A stretch of DNA of 64,000 nt from positions 1 to 64,000 of the forward strand of contig JAITSY010000019.1 of NCBI GenBank assembly GCA_031287415.1. Direction: 5' to 3'. The stretch comes from Candidatus Methanorbis basalitermitum (GTDB lineage Archaea; Halobacteriota; Methanomicrobia; Methanomicrobiales; Methanocorpusculaceae). Below are positions 17,399 through 26,069 of this stretch, one piece after another. Position 1 is the first letter of the stretch. Each line of letters begins with the position of its first letter. Position numbers and translations under genes: made by a program. The notes beneath the pieces are model-generated. The model made no database searches, was not told the DNA's origin, and was given only the letters and a program-made list of their open reading frames with translations.

Positions 17399-18538
17399 AT
17401 GAAAAAGAGTCGGCTCATGTGGGATCAGACCCTCTTCAAAGACATCGAAGTCTTCGACATCGATTATGTCCCAGAACAGTTTGAGTACCGCGACGAACAG
17501 ATTCAGGAACTTGCCTATGCCATCCGGCCTGCCCTTGCCGGAAGCCGCGTGTTAAGCACGATCTGCCGCGGGGTTCCAGGTACCGGCAAGACAACATCGG
17601 TAAAAAAACTTTTTGAAGAAATTGAAAGTACCACAAAAAAACTTGTCCCACTCCATATTAACTGCCAAATCGACAGTTCGGAGTACGCCATCTTCTCCCG
17701 CATCTACACCAAACTCACTAAAAATCGTCAGCCGCCAACTGGAACCTCCTTTAAGATGCTCTTTGACATGATCGCAAAGTACATCGAAAATGAGGCAGTT
17801 GTTCCAATTGTCTGCCTTGACGACGCCAACTATCTTATCTACGAAAAAGAGTTCAATAAAATCCTCTACACTCTTCTACGTTCCCACGAAACCTATGATC
17901 ACGTCAAAATCGGTGTTATTGTCATCATCAGTGACCCGGATGTCAATCTAGATGCCTCGCTTGACGCCCGCGTTGCCTCTGTTTTCCAACCACAAATCAT
18001 CCATTTTACACCCTACACCGCATCGGAGATTGCCGGGATTCTCTCGCAACGGGTGGTACAGGGCCTCTATCCGAATGTTCTTGGTGATGAACTCTTCGAC
18101 CGGATCGTCGACCGCACGATGATATGCGGAGATATCCGCGTCGGCCTTGATATAATCAAGCGTTCTGTCATGAAGGCCGAGACGGCCGCAAGAATGAACG
18201 TCTCTGAGGAGGATATTACCGCAGCATTTTCTATCTCCCGCGATATCCGTCTTGAAGAACTTGCCAGCGTCCTCTCCGAGGATGAGGCAGACGTGTTGTT
18301 CCAACTTGCCGAGATGACAAATAATGAAGACATCATCACCACAAAATCAGTCCATACCGCTCTTGGAAAACACGCAACTGGGTACACGAGATTTGTACAG
18401 ATCATTGAAAAACTCGATAACCTCAGACTGGTAACCCTTGCCTACCAGAACACCGGAAATGGCAGAACACGGATTATCAGCCTCAGACACGACCCAAAAC
18501 GCATTCTTGCCCACCAAAAAAAATCAAATCGGCTGTAA
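17399..18538 (+). CDS. Orc1/Cdc6-type replication initiator ATPase
   Basis: This 379-residue AAA+ protein has the archaeal Orc1/Cdc6 layout. An N-terminal lead-in reads YVPEQFEYRDEQIQEL. Walker A is GVPGTGKTTSV near residue 60, Walker B is PIVCLDDANYL, the sensor II region is GDIRVGLDIIKR, and a C-terminal winged helix covers about 290-379. Archaeal Orc1 binds ORB sequences at origins and helps load MCM. Walker B is Asp-Asp rather than the usual Asp-Glu, as I recall for some secondary Orc paralogues. It may therefore be a second Orc rather than the main initiator. It follows the zinc-ribbon gene in one operon. Confidence 0.88.
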   Translation: MKKSRLMWDQTLFKDIEVFDIDYVPEQFEYRDEQIQELAYAIRPALAGSRVLSTICRGVPGTGKTTSVKKLFEEIESTTKKLVPLHINCQIDSSEYAIFSRIYTKLTKNRQPPTGTSFKMLFDMIAKYIENEAVVPIVCLDDANYLIYEKEFNKILYTLLRSHETYDHVKIGVIVIISDPDVNLDASLDARVASVFQPQIIHFTPYTASEIAGILSQRVVQGLYPNVLGDELFDRIVDRTMICGDIRVGLDIIKRSVMKAETAARMNVSEEDITAAFSISRDIRLEELASVLSEDEADVLFQLAEMTNNEDIITTKSVHTALGKHATGYTRFVQIIEKLDNLRLVTLAYQNTGNGRTRIISLRHDPKRILAHQKKSNRL

Positions 18539-18606
18539 AGCTAACTCACAACTCTTATCTATTTTCCTGATCCATATCTGAATTATATTCCTAAAGGGGG
18601 ATTATC

Positions 18607-19551
18607 TTGGTTAGCGTAAATGAACTAGGACTCGATCTCTTCGAAGAACTCGTTGAGAATGCAGATTTATTCAATGTAGCACATCATGAACTTGACAACG
18701 GCGCCCGTATTGTGGACTGTGGTGTGGCTGTTCCGGGAGGTTTCGGCGCTGGCGACTTCTTCACCCGCATCTGCATGGGTGGTCTCGGCGATATCGCCTT
18801 CCGCCAAGGTATGGTCAGCAAGTTCCCGATGACCTTCATTGATGTAAACACCGACTTCCCCGCAATCGCCTGCCTCGGGGCACAGAAAGCAGGGTGGACC
18901 GTGAAGCACGAAAATTTCTTTGCCATGGGTTCCGGCCCGGCGCGTGCTCTTTCACTCCAGCCGAAACACACCTACGAGGTCATCGGCTACGAGGACGAAT
19001 GCGACAACGCAGTCATCTGTCTTGAGGCGAATCACCTCCCAAACGGCGCTGTTTTGGATAAAATTGCAGAGAAATGTAAGGTTGACGTTGCAAATGTCTG
19101 CGCCCTTGTTGCACCGACCTCCTCCATCGTCGGCTCCATTCAGGTTGCCGGACGTTGTGTCGAGACTGCGGTTTACAAGCTGAACGAGCTCGGCTTTGAC
19201 ACCCGCAAAATCATAGCAGCAGCAGGAACTGCCCCTGTTCCACCGATCCGTGGCCCCAAGCTCGCCATGGGTGTCACCAACGACGCAACTATCTACCACG
19301 GCCAGATCAACCTGACGATGAACGCTCCGGAGATCGTCGACTATCTTGAAAAGATCCCAAGCTGTGCGTCCAACGGATACGGCAAGCCGTTCAATGATAT
19401 CTTCAAAGAAGCTGGCTACGACTTCTACAAGATCGATAAGAACCTCTTCGCCCCGGCCGAGGTCATCATCAATGAGGTCTCCACCGGCAAGACCTATCAG
19501 GTCGGCAAAGTTAACGCAGAGATCACACTGAAATCCTTCGGACTTGCATAA
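18607..19551 (+). CDS. mch: Methenyltetrahydromethanopterin cyclohydrolase
   Basis: This 314-residue protein matches Mch along its length: NELGLDLFEELVENAD at the start, a central GDIAFRQGMV segment, TAPVPPIRG and the C-terminal EVSTGKTYQVG. Mch converts methenyl-H4MPT to formyl-H4MPT and back, one of the C1 steps from CO2 to methane. It acts in the cytoplasm without a metal or flavin. Translation most likely begins at TTG 18607, which follows a strong AAAGGGGG. It appears to be a single-gene transcript followed by a family 2 palindrome and a T-rich hairpin. Confidence 0.95.
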   Translation: MVSVNELGLDLFEELVENADLFNVAHHELDNGARIVDCGVAVPGGFGAGDFFTRICMGGLGDIAFRQGMVSKFPMTFIDVNTDFPAIACLGAQKAGWTVKHENFFAMGSGPARALSLQPKHTYEVIGYEDECDNAVICLEANHLPNGAVLDKIAEKCKVDVANVCALVAPTSSIVGSIQVAGRCVETAVYKLNELGFDTRKIIAAAGTAPVPPIRGPKLAMGVTNDATIYHGQINLTMNAPEIVDYLEKIPSCASNGYGKPFNDIFKEAGYDFYKIDKNLFAPAEVIINEVSTGKTYQVGKVNAEITLKSFGLA

Positions 19552-19615
19552 GCTGCACGCCTCTGATAGAGGTTACGCCGCCACATCAGCGCAAGCAGAA
19601 GGCAAGGCTTGGTCT
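19552..19615 (-). repeat. Family 2 GC-rich palindromic repeat, copy 4
   Basis: This is the same form as copies 2 and 3, in reverse orientation. On the minus strand it reads AAGCCTTGCC...CTGCTTGCGCTGATGTGGCGGC and ACCTCTATCAGAGGCGTGCAGC. It begins immediately after the mch stop codon. Confidence 0.65.
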
Positions 19616-19635
19616 TGTATCGTCTGCATAGGCAT

Positions 19636-19659
19636 GGCCCAAAAACCATATGGTTTTTT
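19636..19659 (+). terminator. Palindrome plus T-run after mch
   Basis: AAAACCATATGGTTTT is a perfect palindrome running into TTTTTTC. It lies between mch and tRNA-Val and could end the mch transcript. Confidence 0.45.
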
Positions 19660-19732
19660 CTCCCCCCAATCATTATTCTGCTGATTTTGCAGAGGTAATT
19701 ATTTTGTGGGGAGGGTAATGTAAAGCAGTATT

Positions 19733-19806
19733 GGACTCGTGGTCTAGGTGGTTATGACGCCAGCCTTACATGCTGGAGGTCAGGGGTTCGAATCCCCTCG
19801 AGTCCA
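19733..19806 (+). tRNA. tRNA-Val (anticodon UAC)
   Basis: A full cloverleaf is readable. The acceptor GGACTCG pairs with CGAGTCC, and the anticodon stem CCAGC/GCTGG encloses the loop CTTACAT (anticodon TAC, valine). The T arm is AGGGG-TTCGAAT-CCCCT, and the discriminator base is A. CCA is not encoded. No intron is apparent. Confidence 0.93.
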
Positions 19807-20022
19807 CTTATTTTTGAACAGAAGGATCTGTTTATGCGAGAAGATCTATATAATCTCCGTCAGCAAATAAATTGCAAGGCAGTGGAGCGGCTGCGCATCT
19901 GGCGAGTCTGTTTGAGACTTCCTGCATCCTCTCTGCCTCCTCGCATAAAAACAGGTATCACCCCAGAGGGATTAATAGGTAGGCATTCCATATGAAAGTA
20001 GAAAATATGACGGAAGATAGCC

Positions 20023-20929
20023 ATGGCACAGACAAAACAAAAGTTCGATCCGCTTTCAGGCCAGATCAGCGACGGGCTACGAAAGAACAAATCCAAAGGG
20101 AAATCATTTGATGTTCTGGGGGGTAGTTTTGGCAGAGAACACTCGATGGAAAAAAACAGTCGCTTGACAGCTCCTCAGATGCATTTTTCGTGGACTCATC
20201 CAATACACTGATGGAACCTGGCAGCAGTTCGTCATCTCACTCCAGGCCGAAAAAAGGGACTCTTTGCCGCATTGTTTGGCGAAGGTGGAAAGAAAAAGAA
20301 GCGGCAGTCAAAGGAGAGCAAGCTTTTTGAGGCGGAAGAGAAAGAGGCCGAGTCTTATGTGCCAAAACATGTCCGCGATCAGGAATTCATCATCCGCGAC
20401 GAGAGTATGGAGACTGGCATTATTAATCGGATGATCGATCCCGAGCATGAATATAAGGAGGAGCCGAACGATTCGGTGTACGAAGAGCACAGAACACAGC
20501 CGCATTACCATCCTGCAGAGTACGCTACTCCAGCAAAAAGAGGAAATCTCTTCGAGAAAAAAGAATCCTCCTGCAGCTCTGGCACGAAAGCCGGCACAGA
20601 GGCCTTTCATCACACCAAGCACACCGATGAAGACAGGTGCCCAGCAACTGTCTCCTGCTGCAAAATACGCGCCTGCCAGGCTCCGGCGATGCAGGATTTT
20701 GTACATTTGCCATTTGTGCAGCGCTTCGCCAGCTGCAGAAATGCCACAGTTTGTATCCGGAGCGTTTGTACCGCTGTGCCGGATATGTTCCCACGCGGTA
20801 ACCACGCTGATCAAGCACCGCAGCCAGACAAACAAACGGGAGATCAAGGCCGAGTGGTACACCCTTTGTCCGAACCTTGATGCGGATCGTGTCGATGCAA
20901 TGATCCAAGATACCAGAAAAAACACCTAA
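20023..20929 (+). pseudogene. Frameshifted hypothetical protein with C-terminal zinc-ribbon-like region
   Basis: Protein-like sequence runs through three frames. It starts MAQTKQKFDPLSGQISDGL. It continues in another frame through KKQSLDSSSDAFFVD and a Lys-rich GLFAALFGEGGKKKK segment to KHVRDQEFIIRDESMETG. A third frame gives a tail with two CxxC pairs (CHLCSAS...CRICSHAV) and IKAEWYTLCPNLDADRV. At least three frameshifts are needed to join them, so the gene is dead or the sequence has errors. I do not recognise the family. It ends where family 1 copy F begins. Confidence 0.45.
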
Positions 20930-20935
20930 TTTTTT

Positions 20936-21045
20936 CGGAATTATCAGTTTGAATGGGAACTGTTCTTCAAATCTGAAATATAACTGTCTATATCAATAGA
21001 GAACTACGAAATAGATATATATCTCTATTAAGACAGGTGAGTCCA
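20936..21045 (-). repeat. Family 1 TATA-bearing dispersed repeat, copy F
   Basis: On the minus strand: TATGGACTCACCTGTC, the TATA block GAGATATATATC, spacer, then CTCTATTGATATAGACAGTTATATTTCAGATTTGAAGAACAGTTCCCATTCAAACTGATAATTCCG. It starts 6 bp after the stop of the broken gene. A stretch of T follows its 3' end. Confidence 0.85.
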
Positions 21046-21142
21046 TAAAAAATAAAACGGACAAAACGTCAGGATAAATAAGAACATCCTCTTATATAGA
21101 TCTCTGCTAAATGGAAAGGGATAGTTCACGCAGATATAGAGT

Positions 21143-21186
21143 TACACACTGTTTCAGGAGTGTATCAAACACCCTTTTATTTTCCG
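21143..21186 (-). repeat. Solo IS1595-type terminal sequence
   Basis: On the minus strand GGAAAATAAAAGGGTGTTTGATACACT matches the right end of the IS1595 element at 57.6 kb (GGAAAACGGGGGTGTATTTGATACGCT) at most positions. No transposase is present nearby, so this is a stranded end or a miniature derivative. Confidence 0.5.
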
Positions 21187-21236
21187 TGTTATTGAGCCGT
21201 GAACATAAGTGGGACTGATATTTTGTTGATACTGAT

Positions 21237-21284
21237 ATTTTTCGAGTGTGTTATAAGAGAAAGTAGATTAACCTAAGAAATATA
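21237..21284 (+). repeat. Family 3 dispersed repeat, copy 4
   Basis: TTTTTCGAGTGTGTTATAAGAG-AAAGTAGATTAACCTAAGAAATATA. It sits about 190 bp from family 1 copy F in divergent orientation, with the IS1595-like end between them. Confidence 0.65.
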
Positions 21285-21364
21285 CCCTCTTGCCAATATA
21301 AAAAATCATTTCGATAATTATTCCAACAAAAGGAACCCAGCAACGGGACAAACATCTCGCCAAA

Positions 21365-21420
21365 GCTGCAAGCATTCCGCTTGCAGCGTTGCAGGGAATC
21401 GGGTTCCGCTACCATGCAAC
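21365..21420 (-). repeat. Family 2 GC-rich palindromic repeat, copy 5
   Basis: On the minus strand: GTTGCATGGTAGCGGAACCCG, then CTGCAACGCTGCAAGCGG and CTTGCAGC. Its position 50 bp before the metallophosphoesterase start is unusual, because most copies lie beyond gene 3' ends. Confidence 0.6.
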
Positions 21421-21470
21421 TATAGCAATTCGTCTGAAACTTCATATCTTGTGCCGCGAAATACGTATTT

Positions 21471-22139
21471 GTGATTGACATTGTATTTATGACAGATATA
21501 CACGGCAGATATGAAATAATCCCCAAAATATTTGAAGAAGAAGAACCGGACTATGTTTTGATCGGCGGCGATCTGACGGACTTCGGACCTCTCGAGGGGA
21601 TAATTCCGGCACTCGAAGAGATTCCAGCACCGACATTTGTAATTCCGGGCAACTGCGATCCAAAAGAAATTTTGCAGGTGATTGAGGCATCGGGTGCGAT
21701 CTCGCTACATAAGAAAAGCATTGATATTGGCAGGATTACGGTGACAGGACTTGGCGGATCGAACACAACACCCTTTAATACACTGTTTGAGATGGGTGAG
21801 GAGGAAATGGCCGCGGATATTTCCAAAGTTTTGGCAAAAACGAAGAAAAATCGATGGAATATTCTGCTGACACATGCACCACCGAAGGGAGCTCTTGACG
21901 ACATAGGCAGCGATGGGTCACTTCATGTCGGATCAGAGTCAGTGGCAGCATTTGCTCGCGAATTTGACATTATTTGCTGCGGACACATTCATGAGCAGAA
22001 GGGCATTGCAGTGTTTGAGCGAAGGATCTGTGTAAACCCAGGGCCTGCTTTTGAAGGGAACTATGCAGTGATCAGGCTCTTAAACGAGGAGGACCCGGTG
22101 ATCGAGTTACGAAACGTGAATGAGAGAACAGAAAAATAA
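21471..22139 (+). CDS. Calcineurin-type metallophosphoesterase
   Basis: This 222-residue protein has all five metallophosphoesterase metal motifs in order: TDIHGR (residues 8-13), GGDLTD, GNCD, LTHAPP and CGHIHE. The family hydrolyses phosphomono- or diesters with two metal ions. The substrate is not predictable, although small archaeal members of this shape resemble YfcE-like phosphodiesterases. The start is GTG 21471, placing the first metal ligand near the N-terminus as usual. It converges on the tetrapyrrole operon and is followed by a short palindrome (CTTGCAGCGTTGCACGTG). Confidence 0.85.
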   Translation: MIDIVFMTDIHGRYEIIPKIFEEEEPDYVLIGGDLTDFGPLEGIIPALEEIPAPTFVIPGNCDPKEILQVIEASGAISLHKKSIDIGRITVTGLGGSNTTPFNTLFEMGEEEMAADISKVLAKTKKNRWNILLTHAPPKGALDDIGSDGSLHVGSESVAAFAREFDIICCGHIHEQKGIAVFERRICVNPGPAFEGNYAVIRLLNEEDPVIELRNVNERTEK

Positions 22140-22218
22140 GGGAGGGACTCGCTTGCAGCGTTGCACGTGTAACCATGACAGACAGCAGGCCCTGCATGGT
22201 TGCAATCCTCCAAACAAT

Positions 22219-22974
22219 CTAATGCTGCGCCCAGGCACCTTCCAAACCATCGCGATAGAGGCTCACCACCCCACCGATCACAATAATTGCTGGAGATCTC
22301 ACCCCTCTTCGAACTGCAACAGGACCAATGTCCGCAAGTGTTGCGCATGTCACCCGCTGATCTTTTCGGAGCCCGCGCTCGATCACCGCAATCTTCGTTT
22401 CTGGCGATTTTCCGTTTGCAATCAGAAGCTCTGCTATCACCGGCAGGTTCCGCACGCCCATAAAGATCACAATCGTCCCAGGACTGCCCGCAAGCCATTT
22501 CCAGTCAACCGAAGAAACTTCTTTCTCGGGATCCTCGTGCCCCGTCACAAACGTCACCTGACTTGCCCATGAGCGGTGCGTCACCGGAATACCCACACAT
22601 TCAGGAACTGCAATACCACTCGTCACCCCCGGCACAACCTCAACTGCAATCCCGTGCTCCCGCAGGGCCTCCATCTCCTCACCCCCCCGACCAAACATAA
22701 ACGGATCCCCACCCTTCAACCGCACAATATTGCCGCCAATTTTTGCTTTCTCCATCAGCAGTGCCTCCAAATCCGTCTGCCTCATCGTATGGCATCCGCC
22801 GTACTTCCCCACGTCAATCCTCTCCGCATGCACAGGAAGCGTTGCCAAAATCTCCTCTCCCGGAAGCTGATCGTAGAGGATCACATCCGCTGCATCGATC
22901 ACCTCCCGCGCCTTTGCCGTCAACAGCCCAAGACCCCCGGGTCCTGATCCCACTAAAAACACTTTACCAGTCAT
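22219..22974 (-). CDS. cobA: Uroporphyrinogen-III C-methyltransferase (SUMT)
   Basis: This 251-residue SAM-dependent methyltransferase carries the SUMT signatures: VGSGPGGLGLLT at the N-terminus, YDQLPGEEIL, a KGGDPFMFGRGGEE motif and a central VPGVTSG. It methylates uroporphyrinogen III at C2 and C7 to precorrin-2, the branch point to siroheme, heme, cobalamin and F430. It is the last gene of the tetrapyrrole operon, and its ATG overlaps the hemC stop by 4 bp. No hemD lies downstream; the next gene converges from the other strand. Confidence 0.93.
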   Translation of the reverse strand: MTGKVFLVGSGPGGLGLLTAKAREVIDAADVILYDQLPGEEILATLPVHAERIDVGKYGGCHTMRQTDLEALLMEKAKIGGNIVRLKGGDPFMFGRGGEEMEALREHGIAVEVVPGVTSGIAVPECVGIPVTHRSWASQVTFVTGHEDPEKEVSSVDWKWLAGSPGTIVIFMGVRNLPVIAELLIANGKSPETKIAVIERGLRKDQRVTCATLADIGPVAVRRGVRSPAIIVIGGVVSLYRDGLEGAWAQH

Positions 22975-23867
22975 GATTTCAAACCAAAAACGGCCCTCGC
23001 CTCCTCAATCAACTCAGAGGCAACCTCACGGAACTGCTTCCCAATCTCCACAGCCTCCTCAATACTCCTGACACTTTCCACAACCCTATCACCGCGGCTG
23101 CCATCAAACGACAAAATTTCCGCAATCAGACGTCCATTTCGGCAGAAAATACCCTGCGGTGTAAAACAGCCCCCACCCATCTGCTCCATCACCGCACGCT
23201 CCACACCCGTATCAAATGCAGTCTGGGGATCATGTAAGACAGCAAACGCTTCCCGGAGCTCCGGTTTATCGCGGCATACCACCGCAATCGTCCCCTGGTT
23301 CGGAGATGGCACAAACTGATCCAGCGGCAGTCGCACCCCATTCACACGATATCCGAGCCGCACAAGACCCGCCTCCGCGAGCACAATCGCATCATACAGC
23401 CCGTCATTCAGCCTCGCAAGCCGCGTCTCCACATTCCCCCGCAGAGGCTCAACACGCACCTGCGGCATACATCGATAATATCGCAGAAGTTGTGCTCGGC
23501 GTCGCATGCTCGACGTCCCCACCGAGTAAATCTCCTCCACCGGCTTGTTGAACACAAAAAAATCAAACGGTGGATCGCGGGGAAGAACCGCCCCCGTGAT
23601 CAGGCCCTTTGGCCGATCCACTGGAATATCTTTCATGCTGTGAACCGCAGCGTCAATCTCGCCGCGCATAATCGCATTATCCAGCTCACGAGTAAACGCG
23701 CCCTGACCGCCGATCTGATGCAGATCGCAGTCAAGAACTCTGTCGCCTGACGTCGTAATAATCTCCAGCGCCACCGAAACCCCGATCTTCACAAGAAGCC
23801 CCTGCACCGTATTCGTCTGCGCAAGCGCAAGCTTGCTTCCGCGGGTACCTATTCTCACGTTCAGCAT
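22971..23867 (-). CDS. hemC: Hydroxymethylbilane synthase (porphobilinogen deaminase)
   Basis: This 298-residue protein starts [14 protein letters not shown], as in HemC. It has the [11 protein letters not shown] segment with the catalytic Asp and the GGGCFTPQG loop, whose Cys holds the dipyrromethane cofactor. It joins four porphobilinogen units into hydroxymethylbilane. It overlaps hemL by 7 bp and cobA by 4 bp, so translation is coupled. The length is normal. Confidence 0.95.
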   Translation of the reverse strand: MLNVRIGTRGSKLALAQTNTVQGLLVKIGVSVALEIITTSGDRVLDCDLHQIGGQGAFTRELDNAIMRGEIDAAVHSMKDIPVDRPKGLITGAVLPRDPPFDFFVFNKPVEEIYSVGTSSMRRRAQLLRYYRCMPQVRVEPLRGNVETRLARLNDGLYDAIVLAEAGLVRLGYRVNGVRLPLDQFVPSPNQGTIAVVCRDKPELREAFAVLHDPQTAFDTGVERAVMEQMGGGCFTPQGIFCRNGRLIAEILSFDGSRGDRVVESVRSIEEAVEIGKQFREVASELIEEARAVFGLKS

Positions 23868-25099
23868 TGCGAGTACACCTGCACAAGCTTGGCCATCTCT
23901 GCTTCCCCGTGAGCCGTTGACAGGAAATTCGTCTCAAACTGCGACGGCGGCAGGAACACACCCTCGGAGATGGCTTTTTCCCAGAACATACAAAACGCCG
24001 CGGTATCGCACTCCTTCGCCTCTGTATAGTTGCGGGGTGCAGCAGACCGGAAGAAGTACTTAAACATCGACCCGAGTCTCACGAACGTTCCAGGAGCAGA
24101 TGAAGGAAGGCTTTCCGCAACTACACGTGTCTTCTCCTCAAGATCTGCATACATATCCTCATGCAGATGCAGGTACTTGCTTACCGCAATACCCGCGGCC
24201 ATCGTCGCCGGGTTGGCATTAAACGTACCTGCATTGTACACCGGCCCCTGTGGAGAGACCATCTCCATAATCTCGCGTTTTCCGCCGAACACCCCTATCG
24301 GAAGGCCACCTCCCACAATTTTGCCGAGCGTCGTCAAATCCGGTTTGATACCGAACTTCACCTGCGCACCGCCAATACCAATCCGGTATCCCGTAATCAC
24401 CTCATCGAAGATGAGGAGCACATCGTGCGCCGTCGTAATCTCGCGGACGGCCGCCAGATATCCATCATCAGGAAGAACTGGGCCGATGTTCCCCATCACA
24501 GGCTCAATAATGAACGCCGCGATGTTGTCGTTCTTCGACAGCAACGCCTCCAAATCCTCCGGATCATTATAGGAAACACGTCGAGTATGCGCTGCAAAGT
24601 CCGGCAGCACGCCGGCAGAATCCGGTATTCCGTACGTTGTTGCGCCCGAGCCAGCCGCAATCAGCATCGCATCATGTGCACCGTGGAAGCCGCCGTCAAC
24701 TTTAACGATGTCAGTTTTCCCGCTAAACCCACGTGCCAGTCGGATTGCGGCCATCGTTGCCTCCGTTCCCGTGGACACAAACCGCAGCATGTCTACCGAC
24801 GGATGATCGCCGGTGATCCGCCGCGCCAGATCTATCTCCAGCTCTGTTGGTACTCCATAGAGCCAACCGTTTTCCATCTGCGCGGCAATTGCCGCCGTGA
24901 TCGCCGGATGGGCGTGGCCAAGGATCAGCGGACCATATCCAAGACAACAATCCACCAGACTGCGACCATCGATCGTTTCAAGAACTGCACTTTTCGCGGA
25001 TTGTACATAAAACGGATACGGCTGAATCGCCCGCACCGGACTGGACACTCCACCTGGCAGCAGCGTTTTTGCCGCGGCAAACAGCTCTTCACTGTTCAT
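23861..25099 (-). CDS. hemL: Glutamate-1-semialdehyde 2,1-aminomutase
   Basis: This 412-residue PLP enzyme has the class III aminotransferase pattern. It begins [19 protein letters not shown], has a substrate segment [15 protein letters not shown], and has the PLP-binding lysine in [12 protein letters not shown]. It converts glutamate-1-semialdehyde to 5-aminolevulinate. I start at the internal Met (MNSEELF), which fits the family better than the track start nine codons earlier. It overlaps hemB upstream by 11 bp and hemC downstream by 7 bp. Confidence 0.95.
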   Translation of the reverse strand: MNSEELFAAAKTLLPGGVSSPVRAIQPYPFYVQSAKSAVLETIDGRSLVDCCLGYGPLILGHAHPAITAAIAAQMENGWLYGVPTELEIDLARRITGDHPSVDMLRFVSTGTEATMAAIRLARGFSGKTDIVKVDGGFHGAHDAMLIAAGSGATTYGIPDSAGVLPDFAAHTRRVSYNDPEDLEALLSKNDNIAAFIIEPVMGNIGPVLPDDGYLAAVREITTAHDVLLIFDEVITGYRIGIGGAQVKFGIKPDLTTLGKIVGGGLPIGVFGGKREIMEMVSPQGPVYNAGTFNANPATMAAGIAVSKYLHLHEDMYADLEEKTRVVAESLPSSAPGTFVRLGSMFKYFFRSAAPRNYTEAKECDTAAFCMFWEKAISEGVFLPPSQFETNFLSTAHGEAEMAKLVQVYSQC

Positions 25100-26069
25100 G
25101 CAACCACCGTGCGACATCCTGTGCATAATAGGTAATGATGAGATCCGCCCCCGCGCGCTTGATGCTTACCATGGACTCCATCACAACCCGTTTCTCATCG
25201 ATCCACCCATTCTGTGCGGCAGCTTTGATCATCGAGTACTCACCCGACACCTGATAGGCAGCCACCGGCAGACCAAGCTCCTTCACCTTCGCCAGCACAT
25301 CCAGATAGATGCCCGCCGGCTTCACCATCAGAATATCCGCTCCTTCCTCCAGGTCCAGCTCCGATTCACGCACCGCCTCGCGGCCATTCGCTGGGTTCAT
25401 CTGATATGCCAATCGGTCGCCAAAGGCAAATCCGGAATCAGCCGCCTCGCGGAACGGACCATAAAGGGCAGAAGCAAATTTCGCTGAGTAGGACATGATC
25501 GGCACATTCCCGCATTTTGCCGCATCCAGCGCCTCGCGAATCGCCATGACCATGCCGTCCAGCATGCAGGACGGCGCAACGATGTCCGCTCCTGCCGACG
25601 CATGACTGACTGCAATCCTCTGCATCAGTTCGAGCGACGCATCGTTGTCGAGTTCCGGACCGTCACTACTCTCATGGAGAATGCCGCAGTGGCCATGGTC
25701 CGTGTACTCGCAGGCACAAAGATCGCTGATCACTACCATTCCAGGAACCGCCGCCTTAATGGCGCGGATCGCTTCCTGAATCACGCCATGCTTGGAAACT
25801 GCCGAGGATGCGGCTGCATCTTTGGTTTTTGGAATACCGAAGAGAAGAATCGCTTTAATGCCGTTGGTGGCAAGGTCTCCTGCAACCGCTCCGGCATATG
25901 CAAGCGGCCAGCGAAACTGACCGGGCATAGACGCTATCGGCACTTTTTTCGCTGCATCTTCCGCAAAGAAGAGCGGCATGATAAGGTCATTGGTCGTTAC
26001 TGCGGTCTCAGTAAACAGAGGACGAAGACTCTGCCTTCTTAGCCGTCTTAATCGTGTTTGAGGAAACAT
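25089..26069 (-). CDS. hemB: Delta-aminolevulinic acid dehydratase (porphobilinogen synthase)
   Basis: This 326-residue protein carries the HemB motifs: the [20 protein letters not shown] start, the Cys-rich metal loop [14 protein letters not shown], and the two active-site lysine segments [16 protein letters not shown] and [12 protein letters not shown]. It condenses two aminolevulinates into porphobilinogen. The Cys-rich loop indicates the zinc-dependent type. It overlaps the end of hemA by 22 bp and hemL by 11 bp. Confidence 0.95.
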   Translation of the reverse strand: MFPQTRLRRLRRQSLRPLFTETAVTTNDLIMPLFFAEDAAKKVPIASMPGQFRWPLAYAGAVAGDLATNGIKAILLFGIPKTKDAAASSAVSKHGVIQEAIRAIKAAVPGMVVISDLCACEYTDHGHCGILHESSDGPELDNDASLELMQRIAVSHASAGADIVAPSCMLDGMVMAIREALDAAKCGNVPIMSYSAKFASALYGPFREAADSGFAFGDRLAYQMNPANGREAVRESELDLEEGADILMVKPAGIYLDVLAKVKELGLPVAAYQVSGEYSMIKAAAQNGWIDEKRVVMESMVSIKRAGADLIITYYAQDVARWLHEQ

